A program made the position numbers and the translations under genes. 45,749 bases of DNA from positions 1 through 45,749 of IMG/VR virus record IMGVR_UViG_3300011252_000669; one strand, written 5' to 3'. The notes below the pieces were generated by a model. It was not told where the DNA came from. It saw only the letters and a list, made by a program, of their open reading frames with translations, and did not search any database. Of this stretch, positions 36,975 through 45,749 are shown piece after piece. The DNA comes from a virus. Numbering within the stretch: position 1 is the first letter of the stretch; the number at the start of each line of letters is the position of its first letter.

Positions 36975-38050
36975 GAAGAGGTTCCCACCAAAGATGGACA
37001 TTCAACAGAAGAAACAGTCTTCACCAAGCATCTGATAGCACGGTAGGGATCGATATTTGAAGCTGGACGTCTGTCCTCTAGATAACCTTTCCCAGTCTTC
37101 GCAGTGCTGGGTGGGATCCTGACAGAAGCACTCCTATCAGAGTCTCCATAAGAGAAGGAAGCAATACACGCGGTTTCGTGCTTACCAGTCAGTCTCTCGT
37201 TATTCCCCAGTCCGTAGTTCTCAATGTGGTCTACATGGTTCTTTCTCAGGGCATTGCAAATATCTTCAATGTATTCTTCACCACCAACATCTCTGAGGGC
37301 CTTAGTAGAGAAATTAATGTGAGCACCCGAACCGTTCCAATCGCCATGAACGGGCTTAGGAGTCAGACTAATAGAAAGATTTTCTCTCTCTGCTAAGATC
37401 TCCATCAGATATCTCGATACCCACAGATCGTCGCAGATATCCAGTGCGTTAGCAGTTCCAATCTGATACTCCCACTGTCCAAGCATAACCTCTGCATTAG
37501 TTCCACAGAGAGGGATACCACAAGATAGACAGGCGAACGCATGATCTTCTACAAGCTTACGCTGGACTACCACATCTCCGCCCACTCCGCAATAGTACCG
37601 ACCCTGGGGGTGGGGGAACTCGGTGGGGTTAGTAGGCCATCCGATGGGGCGACCGTTATTTGGGTCCAAGAAGGTATATTCTTGCTCGATCCCAAACCAC
37701 ATATCTTCAGAACCCTCAGATGAGATCAGTGCTTCTCTGAGAGACTGTCTGGTGTTGGATGAGTGAACCCCACCGTTCTTATCAAAGACCTCGCAGAGGA
37801 CGATGAAAGAATTGACGCCGATCTGATTTTCGATTGGATTGGAATAGACCCTAATCGGTACCAAAAGGCAATCACTATCGCTACCTTCTGCCTGCTCGGT
37901 GCTCGAGCCATCAAAAGACCATTCTGGAATGTCTTCAACACCGATTTGGTTGTTTTCCGTAGCAACAGTAGCATACTTAGTCTTGCTTCTGATATTGGGT
38001 GTATCGTAACCATCTAACCAAAGATATTCAAACTTACAATTAAATTCCAT
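36971..38050 (-). CDS. glnII: Eukaryotic-type glutamine synthetase (GlnII)
   Basis: A 359-residue protein from the ATG at 38050, which overlaps the primase TGA (TGATG). Family motifs: EYLWLDGYDTPNIRSKTKYA, WFGIEQEYTFLD, GDWNGSGAHINFS, RLTGKHETACIASFSYGDSD, SVRIP, and a near-complete C-terminal EDRRPASNIDPY. This is GS type II, not bacterial GlnA. It makes glutamine from glutamate, ammonia and ATP. The C-terminal 20 residues diverge from the usual ending, but catalytic parts are intact. A very unusual phage gene. Confidence 0.92.
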   Translation of the reverse strand: MEFNCKFEYLWLDGYDTPNIRSKTKYATVATENNQIGVEDIPEWSFDGSSTEQAEGSDSDCLLVPIRVYSNPIENQIGVNSFIVLCEVFDKNGGVHSSNTRQSLREALISSEGSEDMWFGIEQEYTFLDPNNGRPIGWPTNPTEFPHPQGRYYCGVGGDVVVQRKLVEDHAFACLSCGIPLCGTNAEVMLGQWEYQIGTANALDICDDLWVSRYLMEILAERENLSISLTPKPVHGDWNGSGAHINFSTKALRDVGGEEYIEDICNALRKNHVDHIENYGLGNNERLTGKHETACIASFSYGDSDRSASVRIPPSTAKTGKGYLEDRRPASNIDPYRAIRCLVKTVSSVECPSLVGTSS

Positions 38051-39105
38051 CAGATTCTTCTCCATTGATTCAATCTAGCGGTCGCTTCAAGACCAGAAAA
38101 AGTGTTATTATCGATCTCTTTGCGGATTTCTTTCGCAGACCTGTCGAAAATCATATCATTCACATCTTTATGATTGTTCGAACCAGGCCAAATGCACACA
38201 TCCCTACCGCTAGAAATCAACTGCTCATTATACTTAACAATCTGCTTATTCCTTGGTTCGTTATCCAAAACGAAAGTCATGTCTGAATTGGCGAACCTGC
38301 TGGGGATCTTCTGCATGGATCCAGCACCAACCATGGCAATAGAATTAGGGATGAATAGGCTGTCGATGGGACCTTCAACCACGTAGATTCGCTTCTTGGG
38401 GTTAGCACGCCACATACCATACCACAGTCTTTCAATACTTTTATCTGCCTTAACGGTGATATATTTCACCGTTCTCCTAGCATTATTCTCGTCCTTCATG
38501 CTGAGAGATCGACCTTGGACCGCAACCACTTCTCCCTCTTTGTTATAAAAAGGTATCACCAATCTGGGGTCATAGGAGAATAATTTCTGGTCTGGATCCA
38601 TATTGGCAGCGAGTTTGCCAAAATTATCCGTAAAGAACAAGATATTCCAATGCTCTTTGGGAATCAGTCTAAGACTGGCGAACTCTACTGCTGGGTGATC
38701 TTTGGGCAGATCTTTAAGGCAGGTGCAACCTTTCGGTCTTTTACCAAACTTGCCTTTAGGAGACAACATCTTGAACACTTCTTCATCCTTCTTCTTCTTA
38801 AAACCGTTATTTATCTTAGGCTTTAAAATACCTCCGCTGAATAACTGCATGCAATATTCTTTGTAGAGGGATGGGTTAGTGTCCTTGAGAAAAGAATGGA
38901 GATTGCACCAGTGATCACAGTTATGACACTTATAAAAGAATCTACCATGCTTAGAATAAAAGTATCCTCTAGCCTTCTTTTTATCCCTTTTGCTGTCTCC
39001 ACAAATGGGACACGAGCAATTGGCGAGAGAATCTTTCTTCCACTTAAAATTGCGTAAACTACCTGCCGCAATGTTAATGAATTGTTTATCTACTATTATG
39101 CTCAT
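38050..39105 (-). CDS. T4 gp61-type DNA primase
   Basis: A 351-residue protein from the ATG at 39105. The N-terminal zinc-binding domain (CSCPICGDSKRDKKKARGYF, FYKCHNCDHWCNLHSFLKD) and the TOPRIM domain (IYVVEGPIDSLFIPNSIAMV, MTFVLDNEPRNKQI, DVNDMIF) closely match T4 gp61. It makes RNA primers for lagging-strand synthesis together with the gp41-type helicase. It overlaps the 70-residue gene by 20 nt. Confidence 0.92.
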   Translation of the reverse strand: MSIIVDKQFINIAAGSLRNFKWKKDSLANCSCPICGDSKRDKKKARGYFYSKHGRFFYKCHNCDHWCNLHSFLKDTNPSLYKEYCMQLFSGGILKPKINNGFKKKKDEEVFKMLSPKGKFGKRPKGCTCLKDLPKDHPAVEFASLRLIPKEHWNILFFTDNFGKLAANMDPDQKLFSYDPRLVIPFYNKEGEVVAVQGRSLSMKDENNARRTVKYITVKADKSIERLWYGMWRANPKKRIYVVEGPIDSLFIPNSIAMVGAGSMQKIPSRFANSDMTFVLDNEPRNKQIVKYNEQLISSGRDVCIWPGSNNHKDVNDMIFDRSAKEIRKEIDNNTFSGLEATARLNQWRRI

Positions 39106-39298
39106 TTTCACCCTGGCCAGGCGTGTCGTTCTTGTACCGATTCACCGCTTGATCGGTTCCCTCTTCTCCTGCACCACCATCAATTTCGGTAATCCAGGAT
39201 TCCGCCCACTTCTTCCATTCCTGTAACTCTGCTTCTTCTGCATTTCTTATTCTTGCATCAGAGTAGGCATCGTCTCGTTCTGGGTCTAAGTTATCCAT
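39086..39298 (-). CDS. Small acidic protein between helicase and primase
   Basis: A 70-residue protein from the ATG at 39298 (AGGA 8 nt upstream). The sequence is acidic and helical (MDNLDPERDDAYSDARIRNA, EAELQEWKKWAESWITEIDG). It has no family match. Its position between helicase and primase genes suggests a replisome-associated helper, by position only. Confidence 0.5.
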   Translation of the reverse strand: MDNLDPERDDAYSDARIRNAEEAELQEWKKWAESWITEIDGGAGEEGTDQAVNRYKNDTPGQGENEHNSR

Positions 39299-39314
39299 GA
39301 TCTTATTCCTGTTA

Positions 39315-40697
39315 CTAAATGTTCCAACCAGAGAATTTCTCACCAGACTTGAACTTCTCGCCCAAGTCGTCCCTTATGTAGGTACTTTGACCAGAGTCTA
39401 CAAGATTCTCTTGCTCTAGCCCAGCGGCATCATAAAGCTTCATCTTAGCCCTATTAATACCGACCACGAATCTTCTATTCGTGGCAAGATCGTTATACCG
39501 ATTTTTAAGCTGCTTTACTAGGATCTGATTGTGTGCGTCCAGGTCTTCCGTAGCAATCAATGCAAACATGAAATCTGCCGTTTGAGGAAGGCCGAAAGAC
39601 TCAGATGTGTCTTCTAGTCCAACGTCCGAGCTGGTAAAACCCGTTCTGTTGGTCTGTGTTGCAGTGAAGACTGGAATCTCTGTCTCCATTGCAAGACCTC
39701 GCAGTTCTTCTGCGATCGCCTTAACGTACATGTAAGAATTTACATTAGAAGCATCTTTGAATCTAGCAGCAGCACAAATGTTAAGATAATCAACGAAGAT
39801 GATATCAGGCGAAAAATTCTTCTTGATCTTCAACTCTTCAAGAAGACCTCTGAAGTGGTTGACGTTCGCAGTGGCGGTGGGGTATTCTTTAATGATTAGA
39901 GAACCTGTCACTCTACCAGACACCTTCTCCATTTTCCGATTGTATGATTCCTTAGGCAGCTCGCTAAGTTCATCCATCGTAATGTCCATCAGATTAGCAT
40001 CGATTCTCTCTGCAATCCTTTCTTCTGCCATCTCACACGTGATATAAAGGACATTCTTACCCTGAGTCAAACAATTGGCAGCATGATGGCACATGAAGAG
40101 AGACTTCCCCACTCCTGTGCCAGCTAAGATCACGTTCAGAGTCTTGGTAGGAGTTCCACCATTCGTGATCTGATTGAAATAATCGAGATCGAAAGAGATT
40201 CTCTTCTCTCTGCGATGGTAGAAGTCGTATCTGTCTTCAGAATCCTGAAGGTAGTCGTGTCCAACACTTACATCGAAAGACACAGACAAAGCATCCTGTA
40301 GAAGCTTGGGCAGGTGATTTTTGCTTTGCTTGGACTTGCCGTCAATGATCTGGATGGATTCCAAGATGGCAAGATAAATGGACTTATCTTTGCAGAATTT
40401 CTCGGTAGATTCCACCAACCATTCTTTATCAGGCTTGTCAGTCTTCTTTTCATAGATGGAAGACATGATATCTTTGGCATCTCTAAAATCAGACTCTGTA
40501 AAATCCCCGATCTCGGAGACACAAATACTTAATGCATCCCTGGTGGGAAGGCTATTATATTTACCGACGAACTCCTGAATCTCCCTAAAGACCTTTCTTT
40601 CAACCCTGTCTGAGAAGTATTCTTCCTTCAGGAATGGAAGGACCTTCCTCGTAAATTCTTCATCCTGTACCAGGCTCGCCAGGATCGTCTTTTCCAT
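39315..40697 (-). CDS. T4 gp41-type DnaB-family replicative helicase
   Basis: A 460-residue protein, start chosen at the ATG at 40697 because MEKTILASLVQDEEFTRKVL aligns with the start of T4 gp41. Upstream ATG codons at 40712 and 40718 are possible. RecA-fold motifs: ILAGTGVGKSLFMCHHAANC (Walker A), VLYITCEMAEERIAERIDAN, PDIIFVDYLNICAA (Walker B), TATQTNRTGF, VKQLKNRYNDLATNRRFVVG. Hexameric 5' to 3' helicase of the replisome. Confidence 0.93.
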   Translation of the reverse strand: MEKTILASLVQDEEFTRKVLPFLKEEYFSDRVERKVFREIQEFVGKYNSLPTRDALSICVSEIGDFTESDFRDAKDIMSSIYEKKTDKPDKEWLVESTEKFCKDKSIYLAILESIQIIDGKSKQSKNHLPKLLQDALSVSFDVSVGHDYLQDSEDRYDFYHRREKRISFDLDYFNQITNGGTPTKTLNVILAGTGVGKSLFMCHHAANCLTQGKNVLYITCEMAEERIAERIDANLMDITMDELSELPKESYNRKMEKVSGRVTGSLIIKEYPTATANVNHFRGLLEELKIKKNFSPDIIFVDYLNICAAARFKDASNVNSYMYVKAIAEELRGLAMETEIPVFTATQTNRTGFTSSDVGLEDTSESFGLPQTADFMFALIATEDLDAHNQILVKQLKNRYNDLATNRRFVVGINRAKMKLYDAAGLEQENLVDSGQSTYIRDDLGEKFKSGEKFSGWNI

Positions 40698-40938
40698 CGT
40701 TGGATCTGTCATCGTCATCACCGCCATACTTAGCATCTAAAAGGACGGACAAAACGTTGCCCATCATATCAATCGCACTTTGATTTATTTCATAATTATC
40801 TGGGTTGTCAATGATGTCGTATGTGAAATTGACAGAAGGCTCAGAACCTTCGATCAGATCTCCCTTTTCATCAATACCAGAAAATGAAATCACTCCGTAA
40901 TTGTACCTCAGGTTGACAAAATCGCCATCTAAGATCAC
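40660..40938 (-). CDS. Conserved small protein between UvsX and helicase
   Basis: A 92-residue protein. The only reasonable start in the short gap after UvsX is the GTG at 40938 (VILDGDFVNLRYNYGVISFS). The middle has NYEINQSAIDMMGNVLSVLL and the C-terminus is acidic and Gly/Asp-rich. Similar small proteins with DGDFVNLRYN appear at this position in T4-type marine phages, from memory. Its function is unknown and its ribosome-binding site is weak. Confidence 0.5.
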   Translation of the reverse strand: MILDGDFVNLRYNYGVISFSGIDEKGDLIEGSEPSVNFTYDIIDNPDNYEINQSAIDMMGNVLSVLLDAKYGGDDDDRSNDGKDDPGEPGTG

Positions 40939-40975
40939 AATTGCGTTGGTATCTTTCTCTTCTACCTCGAAGAAA

Positions 40976-42034
40976 TCAAACTTCGGGGCTACCTTCCTCA
41001 GATGACTCCTCTTCTCTGTGGGATCCGTACTTGAACTCAATGCCAACAGATTCGTTGATTCGGTCGAGAATTTCATCGGTGTAGTACTGCTCTGGGTTGT
41101 TGTTGATTTGCTTTTCATAGACTTTCCTTCCGTCTGGTAGTTCGATTCTGGTTCCTAGTTTATTGAAAATACCGTACTTGACGGCGATGTCGACCAGACC
41201 ATAATAAGGATTAAGTCCAGTGTCATAATTAAGCTGTACTTGTACCTGCTTGTTTTCCTTTGTCAGTCTGCTCTTGAACAGTTTGCATCTGATGATGTTG
41301 CCGATAATATCGGTCCCATCCTTGTCCTTCTTCTTAGAAAGGTAAACAATCGTAGATGCTGCGTACTTGAGGCCAGAACCCCCACCCATCTCTTTGGTAG
41401 GAACGTATGCACCAACTACATCATAGGTGTGATTGGTGAGGATGAGCGGGATGTGTGCTCTGCCTAACTTGAGGGTCAGAACCCTGAAGGTAGCCTTGAC
41501 CAGCTGTGCTCTGGTCATATCTCTAGTATCTTTACCTTCGGCGGTATCGTTGATTTCCTTGTTCGTACTAAGCATGCCTAGCGAATCAAGCACGATTATC
41601 ATCGGCCTACGCTCGGACTTGTGGGTCTCCAGGACCTTGTCCACGATCGAAATGCATTGATGTCTGAAATCTTCCACAGTCGCGACGGGAAAAATTGCCA
41701 CTCTCTTGGGATCGATCCCTCTTTCCTTGATCATACCAGAAGTGATTGCTTGCTCTGTATCGAAGTAAAGGACCGCTGCGTCTGGATTATCAGATAGGAA
41801 CTTCTTGCAGATATCAAGTGCAAAATAGGTCTTTCCAGTGGCACTTTCACCTGCAATGGCGACGATCTTGTTGTTGGGAATCCCACCATAGATGTCACCA
41901 GATAAAAGACCGTTAAAAATATAGCTGCCTGAATTAATGAAGCCTGTTACGTCGCTTCCTTCAACACCGTCTTCGACGATGCTTGCATATTCATTACCAG
42001 AGTCTTTGATGATAGATTGTAGAAAGTCAGTCAT
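40976..42034 (-). CDS. uvsX: UvsX/RecA-type recombinase
   Basis: A 352-residue protein with RecA-fold motifs: [17 protein letters not shown] (Walker A), [17 protein letters not shown] (Walker B), [31 protein letters not shown]. Fits UvsX of T4, the strand-exchange protein for recombination-dependent replication and repair. The acidic C-terminus ([12 protein letters not shown]) is typical. Its ATG overlaps the polymerase stop as ATGA. Confidence 0.93.
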   Translation of the reverse strand: MTDFLQSIIKDSGNEYASIVEDGVEGSDVTGFINSGSYIFNGLLSGDIYGGIPNNKIVAIAGESATGKTYFALDICKKFLSDNPDAAVLYFDTEQAITSGMIKERGIDPKRVAIFPVATVEDFRHQCISIVDKVLETHKSERRPMIIVLDSLGMLSTNKEINDTAEGKDTRDMTRAQLVKATFRVLTLKLGRAHIPLILTNHTYDVVGAYVPTKEMGGGSGLKYAASTIVYLSKKKDKDGTDIIGNIIRCKLFKSRLTKENKQVQVQLNYDTGLNPYYGLVDIAVKYGIFNKLGTRIELPDGRKVYEKQINNNPEQYYTDEILDRINESVGIEFKYGSHREEESSEEGSPEV

Positions 42035-44547
42035 GCGAATAATCCTTCAAGTGTACTTTCTCTTTGTGAACTCCAACCGATGGCATTCAGAATAGAGCGT
42101 AGTGGATCGAGAAACGATTTCTCGAACTGTGTGTCATAATCAACGTAGTCGTGGAGGTCAAATTCCTCTGGCAGCACGTCTGGAAATGTGATTACTCTTT
42201 CCCTTATCGGGTTAGGAGTCTTAATGTATAAGAACTTGGCCTTATCATTCTCCATGATGACCCTATATTTAGTAGTCAGTCCCCTCTTTTTCAAGTGGTA
42301 GTTATATAAAAGGGATCCTTTCACGGCTATTGGGCAATGCTTGCCATAGACTATGGTAGGATCGGAATACTTCTTCAACCCTTTGATGCCTCTGGGGAAT
42401 GCAATATCTTCTGGTACAAGCTTATCAAATTCGGCCCTAACGTCTTCAATGTATTGAACTACTGAGTCTTCGTCGGTGTTCAAGATGAGGCTGATTGAAT
42501 CAGTCAAATATCCTCTGACTGCAGCTGGTGTCGAAGCACGAGTGGTTTCAATTCCAGTCACCTTGATTTTCGGATTCTCATATCTGACGCCCTCGTTGTC
42601 CAGGACATTTAAGATGTACCGCTTTTTCGCTGTCCAGATTCCCTTGTTGGCGATTGCCTCTCTACCCATTTTCATCTTCTGCTGAAAAGCATTTACCTTC
42701 TTCGCCATCTCTGCGTATTGCTCATCGATGTAAGGTAGCATCGCTTCTTTTGAGATCTTATCGAGGAAATCAACAGTTTCCTGTTCCGTCTTATGTGGGC
42801 AAAAACGAGAAACAAGGTCATCGACCCTAAGGTATACTGAGTCTGTGTCAATTGCAACAACGTAGTCTTTATCATCCGATTCTAGAACCTTACTGAGAAA
42901 CTGATTCAGTTTTTGTTCAATCCATCGAATGCTAAACTGTCCTGAAATAGTGATGGCCTCTGCCAAGTGAACGTCGTAATAGCGGCAGTACTCATTACCA
43001 ACCGCTCCATATGCCGAATTCAATTGGACCTTTCTGACCAATTGCTGATTCTGGTATTTGGTGATGTCATACTGCAGACTTTCGTTATCTGGATCTTTCT
43101 CCGCCTTCTGCTGGCACTCGATCATCTTTTTCTTTGCAATCTTCCTCTCTTCATAGAGCTTTTCCATGATAGAGGGCAAAAACCCCTTGAATTCTCGGGT
43201 AAAAGTGACCCCATTAGAAGCGATAGAAAGATCCTTATCTTTCCATTCATCCAGAAACTGATTGGTGGTGCTATCATCGTTCAGCAACCTTTCAGGATCG
43301 ATCAGATTAGAAATCATCTGATCACCCCGATTATTCACTTTGGTCTCTGGACTGACATTATATTGCATAATCAGGTGGGGATATAGACTGTTCAAGTCAA
43401 AAGACATGATCCAATCGTGCATACCAACGATAGGCTCTTTGACATAAGCACCCGCGTACTGCTCCGATTTCGTGGTTGCCGCCCTTGGCGGAATCACAAT
43501 ATCGTGCTCCTTCAGGTAGTGGTAGATAATAGAATCCCACATCTTGACCTGAGAGAAGACATCCATGAAATTGACCTTGGCGGCATATGCAAGAGCGACT
43601 GCCAATTCCATCAACTTCAACTTGTCTTCAAGGCGGGTTACCAGATGCACGTCTTTGACATTGTATTCCATGAACTTCTGAAAATCATTCTTATAGAATT
43701 CACGGATCGAACCGTGTTCTTCATAAGATAACTTCCTCTCACCAAGCTCAACGAACGCAATGTGATCTAGACGATAGGATTCCTGGTTCACATAAGTGAA
43801 TGATTGGTAGAGATCGAAGTAGTCCATGATAGAGATCCCAACAAGATCAAAGATCCGCTGTTCTCTCCCTCGTCGGTGAACAGTCTTTTCCTTGGTGATC
43901 TTCCATGGACTAAGCCGCTTGGCATCACTAGAACTCAGGACCTTCTTGATCCGATTGAAGATGTATGGGATGTCGAAGAATCTGACATTCCACCCAGTGA
44001 CAATATCTGGTTGCTCTTCGTTCCAAAAGTCGAGGAATGTGCTTAAGAGGTCCCTCTCGTCATCGTAACTAAAACAATCCACACCATCAATGTTAAAATC
44101 ACCCAACCCCAGACTAGTAGTCTTATCGCCAATTTGAATAGTGATCGCAATGATCTTCTCCTGAGGGTCATCTACATCTGGAAATCCGAGATCGCAGGTG
44201 GTCTCGATGTCGATCGATGCTACCTTGAGCAAACTATAATCATAATCGACTTCCGACTTTGGAAATTTATCCCCAATGAACTGGCAGTCTAGATTAATGT
44301 CTCCGTAGATCCGAATTCCGCTGACACCATCATACTGCCTGATGAAATCTCGATATTCTTTAATGGAGCCTGGATGGATCGGTTCAACAAACACCCCCTC
44401 CAAATTGCGATATCTAGTCTCGCGTTTGGAGGGGATGAAACATGCTGGGCTGAAATCGGGGTTGTCTTTTACCCGCTTCCCGTTTTCAAAGCCTCGATAA
44501 TAAATTGTGTTGCCGTAAGTCACGACATTAGAATAAAATTCGCTCAT
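42031..44547 (-). CDS. Family B DNA polymerase (T4 gp43-type)
   Basis: An 838-residue protein with a 3'-5' exonuclease domain ([30 protein letters not shown]) and polymerase motifs A ([20 protein letters not shown]), B ([20 protein letters not shown]) and C ([13 protein letters not shown]). Length is close to T4 gp43 (about 900). Replicative polymerase. The ATG sits at the predicted +1 of the promoter at 44554-44582, so the mRNA is probably leaderless. Confidence 0.95.
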   Translation of the reverse strand: MSEFYSNVVTYGNTIYYRGFENGKRVKDNPDFSPACFIPSKRETRYRNLEGVFVEPIHPGSIKEYRDFIRQYDGVSGIRIYGDINLDCQFIGDKFPKSEVDYDYSLLKVASIDIETTCDLGFPDVDDPQEKIIAITIQIGDKTTSLGLGDFNIDGVDCFSYDDERDLLSTFLDFWNEEQPDIVTGWNVRFFDIPYIFNRIKKVLSSSDAKRLSPWKITKEKTVHRRGREQRIFDLVGISIMDYFDLYQSFTYVNQESYRLDHIAFVELGERKLSYEEHGSIREFYKNDFQKFMEYNVKDVHLVTRLEDKLKLMELAVALAYAAKVNFMDVFSQVKMWDSIIYHYLKEHDIVIPPRAATTKSEQYAGAYVKEPIVGMHDWIMSFDLNSLYPHLIMQYNVSPETKVNNRGDQMISNLIDPERLLNDDSTTNQFLDEWKDKDLSIASNGVTFTREFKGFLPSIMEKLYEERKIAKKKMIECQQKAEKDPDNESLQYDITKYQNQQLVRKVQLNSAYGAVGNEYCRYYDVHLAEAITISGQFSIRWIEQKLNQFLSKVLESDDKDYVVAIDTDSVYLRVDDLVSRFCPHKTEQETVDFLDKISKEAMLPYIDEQYAEMAKKVNAFQQKMKMGREAIANKGIWTAKKRYILNVLDNEGVRYENPKIKVTGIETTRASTPAAVRGYLTDSISLILNTDEDSVVQYIEDVRAEFDKLVPEDIAFPRGIKGLKKYSDPTIVYGKHCPIAVKGSLLYNYHLKKRGLTTKYRVIMENDKAKFLYIKTPNPIRERVITFPDVLPEEFDLHDYVDYDTQFEKSFLDPLRSILNAIGWSSQRESTLEGLFA

Positions 44548-44553
44548 ACAGTT

Positions 44554-44582
44554 ATTGTACCAGATAGGCTAGTCTTTTGCAA
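44554..44582 (-). promoter_or_regulatory. Sigma70-type promoter, leaderless start
   Basis: TTGCAA (44577-44582), 17 nt, TACAAT (44554-44559), preceded by CTGG as in the other early promoters. Predicted +1 falls on the A of the polymerase ATG at 44547. It overlaps the 3' end of the upstream gene. Confidence 0.7.
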
Positions 44583-44946
44583 GGTCTTCCTCAGTTAGGA
44601 GTCCAGCCTGGCCTTGGACTGGCATGTCTTTGGCCTCTTTTTCCTTACAAAAGGCTGAGAACAACACCATGTAATTGATGATGTCGACAATCGAGTCATG
44701 GACGCCTTCTCCTTTTACCTTAAGATGACCAGCATCGATGAAGGTAATCAGACGGCTGACCTTGTCCAAAATCCTGACCATGAAGGCCTGTTCTGTTTTG
44801 CAAAGGCCCATCAGTTCGGATCTTTCGAAATTCATCCATGGACTAGACGAATTCTCTCCTGCATAATCATGATTCTTAGCACGCATCAGGTCACGAGCCT
44901 CTAGGCAAATTCGATCATGGTATTCAATAAGTTCATCGCGATTCAT
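44569..44946 (-). CDS. Nmad1/DUF1599-like nucleotide-metabolism protein
   Basis: A 125-residue protein from the ATG at 44946 (MNRDELIEYHDRICLEARDL). RAKNHDYAGENSSSPWMNFE, then CKTEQAFMVRILDKVSRL and EGVHDSIVDIINYMVLFSAF resemble the DUF1599 (Nmad1) family, which has a MazG-like helical arrangement and occurs with phage base-modification or nucleotide genes. Predicted role: nucleotide modification or pool control; the exact substrate is unknown. Confidence 0.6.
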   Translation of the reverse strand: MNRDELIEYHDRICLEARDLMRAKNHDYAGENSSSPWMNFERSELMGLCKTEQAFMVRILDKVSRLITFIDAGHLKVKGEGVHDSIVDIINYMVLFSAFCKEKEAKDMPVQGQAGLLTEEDLAKD

Positions 44947-44956
44947 TTTAATTCTT

Positions 44957-45526
44957 TCATTGGAGACCAGTAGAACCCAGACCACCAACACGATCGGTCT
45001 TTTGCTCTGGTCTATTCTTGGTTTCTTCTAACACGTGGGGTTCGACCCGCATAAGTTCTGCTTGACAAATCCGATCTCCATGACGGACTTGGATATCGAT
45101 ATCACTGTTATTCACCATCAAGGCCTTAATTTCATGAAAGTAGTCACTGTCAATAACACCTTCGCAGTTCGCCACGATGAAGCCTTGCTTAATCGATAGA
45201 CCAGATCTGGGATGTAGGCGGACCGAATACCCAGTGGGAATCTCGAAGATGATACCAGTAGGAATGATCGCTCTATGTCTTGCTGGCACGACTGTATAAG
45301 ATTCGGGATGGTCGGAATTGAAGGTGGTATTTACCTTACCAGGGATTACTTTGTTTTCTGGGGTATAAAGTGTAACGTCTCTGATTTCTGTTTGATGATC
45401 TTCAGCAACAACTGGTCCATGAAGGTGAGCACAAAGATCATAACATGCCGCCTCCTCAGTACTCATCATTGGAGTACGGGCGTTTGGGTGGGTCTTATAA
45501 TAACGAAGAGTGGGAATACTTTGCAT
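44957..45526 (-). CDS. dut: dUTPase
   Basis: A 189-residue protein with all five dUTPase motifs: EEAACYDLCAH (1), HPRSGLSIKQG (2), GVIDSDYFHEI (3), RHGDRICQAELM (4), DRVGGLGSTG (5). Trimeric dUTP pyrophosphatase keeping uracil out of DNA and supplying dUMP for ThyX. A 35-residue insertion between motifs 1 and 2 makes it longer than the bacterial enzyme (about 150). Confidence 0.92.
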   Translation of the reverse strand: MQSIPTLRYYKTHPNARTPMMSTEEAACYDLCAHLHGPVVAEDHQTEIRDVTLYTPENKVIPGKVNTTFNSDHPESYTVVPARHRAIIPTGIIFEIPTGYSVRLHPRSGLSIKQGFIVANCEGVIDSDYFHEIKALMVNNSDIDIQVRHGDRICQAELMRVEPHVLEETKNRPEQKTDRVGGLGSTGLQ

Positions 45527-45579
45527 CTAAAATGGGTCCTTATTTTACCATTTGGTCCAACCCCCTTAAGGGGACTTTT

Positions 45580-45612
45580 AATTTATAAGATTCGGGTTGG
45601 GGAGTCAACCCT
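45580..45612 (-). promoter_or_regulatory. Promoter-like region upstream of dUTPase
   Basis: TTGACT near 45606-45611 is followed by CCCCAACCCGAATCT and TATAAATT, which could serve as a sigma70 -10 or as a late-box variant. The leader to the dUTPase ATG at 45526 would be about 60 nt. It is followed on the minus strand by a CCCCTTAAGGGG inverted repeat near 45560-45572. Confidence 0.4.
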
Positions 45613-45614
45613 TA

Positions 45615-45642
45615 GGCTTTTGGTTACTTAGTACCAAAAGCC
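45615..45642. other. Hairpin around the stop codon of the truncated gene
   Basis: A perfect 10-bp inverted repeat GGCTTTTGGT/ACCAAAAGCC with an 8-nt loop, spanning the stop of the partial gene at the right edge. It lacks a T-run, so termination is possible but not clear. Confidence 0.4.
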
Positions 45643-45749
45643 ACGTGGATGGTCTTGGTAGCAGTGCCCAGTCCGACTTGGATGCCTATTTGTGCAGGAA
45701 TCTCTGTTATGATTTCACTGCAACCTGTTCTGTCCGCTCTGTTCACCGT
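45624..45749 (-). CDS. Partial gene at right edge (C-terminal 41 aa)
   Basis: The frame enters from beyond 45749 and ends with TAA at 45624-45626. Visible residues include EIITEIPAQIGIQVGLGTAT and end IHVAFGTK. Too short to assign; the start lies outside the window. Confidence 0.5.
   Translation of the reverse strand, partial: TVNRADRTGCSEIITEIPAQIGIQVGLGTATKTIHVAFGTK

Noticed and set aside
36971-37030. Frameshift or truncation at the end of GlnII
   Set aside because: The C-terminus diverges only after the last conserved motif, and the ATGA overlap with ThyX is a normal operon junction.
34250-44547. Inteins or introns in RNR, helicase or polymerase genes
   Set aside because: All three frames are continuous at the conserved motifs and have normal family lengths.

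Overview
The window looks like a segment of a large T4-type tailed-phage (myovirus) genome. The right third carries a T4-order replication core: a family B DNA polymerase (gp43 type), a UvsX/RecA recombinase, a gp41-type DnaB helicase and a gp61-type primase, joined by short stop/start overlaps. The middle carries a late block whose proteins begin with short tags like the T4 capsid-targeting sequence and whose upstream regions carry TATAAATA boxes, the T4 late-promoter consensus. Five tRNAs (Gly-UCC, Lys-UUU, Asn-GUU, Leu-UAA, Arg-UCU) are interspersed. Nearly all genes are on the minus strand; the exceptions are an HNH endonuclease and a RuvC-like resolvase. Terminase, portal, major capsid and tail genes are absent and must lie outside the window.

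Layout. 1-4.0 kb: a tightly packed minus-strand series of small genes (zinc-finger proteins, membrane peptides, a prepilin-like protein, a HELVH metalloprotease-like protein, an entericidin-like lipoprotein). 4.0-10.2 kb: an HNH gene, tRNA-Gly and tRNA-Lys, an approximately 360-nt gene-free stretch with hairpins and a possible pseudoknot, about a dozen small early-type genes, and a MoxR/CobS-like AAA ATPase. 10.3-29.2 kb: the late block, with capsid-tagged proteins, several Pro/Gly/Asp-rich proteins bearing DxDGDG calcium-type loops, a nucleotidyltransferase, a KWDG (ligase-motif-like) protein, a 66-residue-repeat protein, and a secreted protein with a dockerin-like pair. 29.2-34.1 kb: tRNA-Asn, tRNA-Leu and tRNA-Arg, a cytidine-deaminase-fold protein, an adenine/adenosine deaminase, an endolysin-like protein, and a CobT-like HExxH plus VWA protein. 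34.2-45.7 kb: nucleotide and replication genes (class II ribonucleotide reductase, ThyX, eukaryotic-type glutamine synthetase GlnII, primase, helicase, UvsX, polymerase, an Nmad1-like protein, dUTPase).

Regulation. Two promoter classes can be read directly. Sigma70-type promoters (TTGACA, 17-nt spacer, TACAAT or close) precede the early and replication genes. At three genes the predicted +1 coincides with the A of the ATG, which implies leaderless mRNAs. TATAAATA boxes precede late genes and tRNAs. A composite intergenic module occurs at three early-operon boundaries. It contains a 19-21 nt inverted repeat, GTTAGGGTCC repeats, two DnaA-box-like TGTGGATGA 9-mers spaced 11 nt, and an 11-14 bp hairpin.

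Host. The dockerin-like unit (ADLNGDG, ADLGILLNNW), the entericidin-like lipoprotein and the prepilin-like N-terminus resemble proteins common in Planctomycetota. This is an inference, not a demonstration. As a working picture, the right side makes DNA precursors (RNR, ThyX, dUTPase, GlnII, deaminases) and replicates DNA, while the middle makes proteins apparently destined for the inside of the head.
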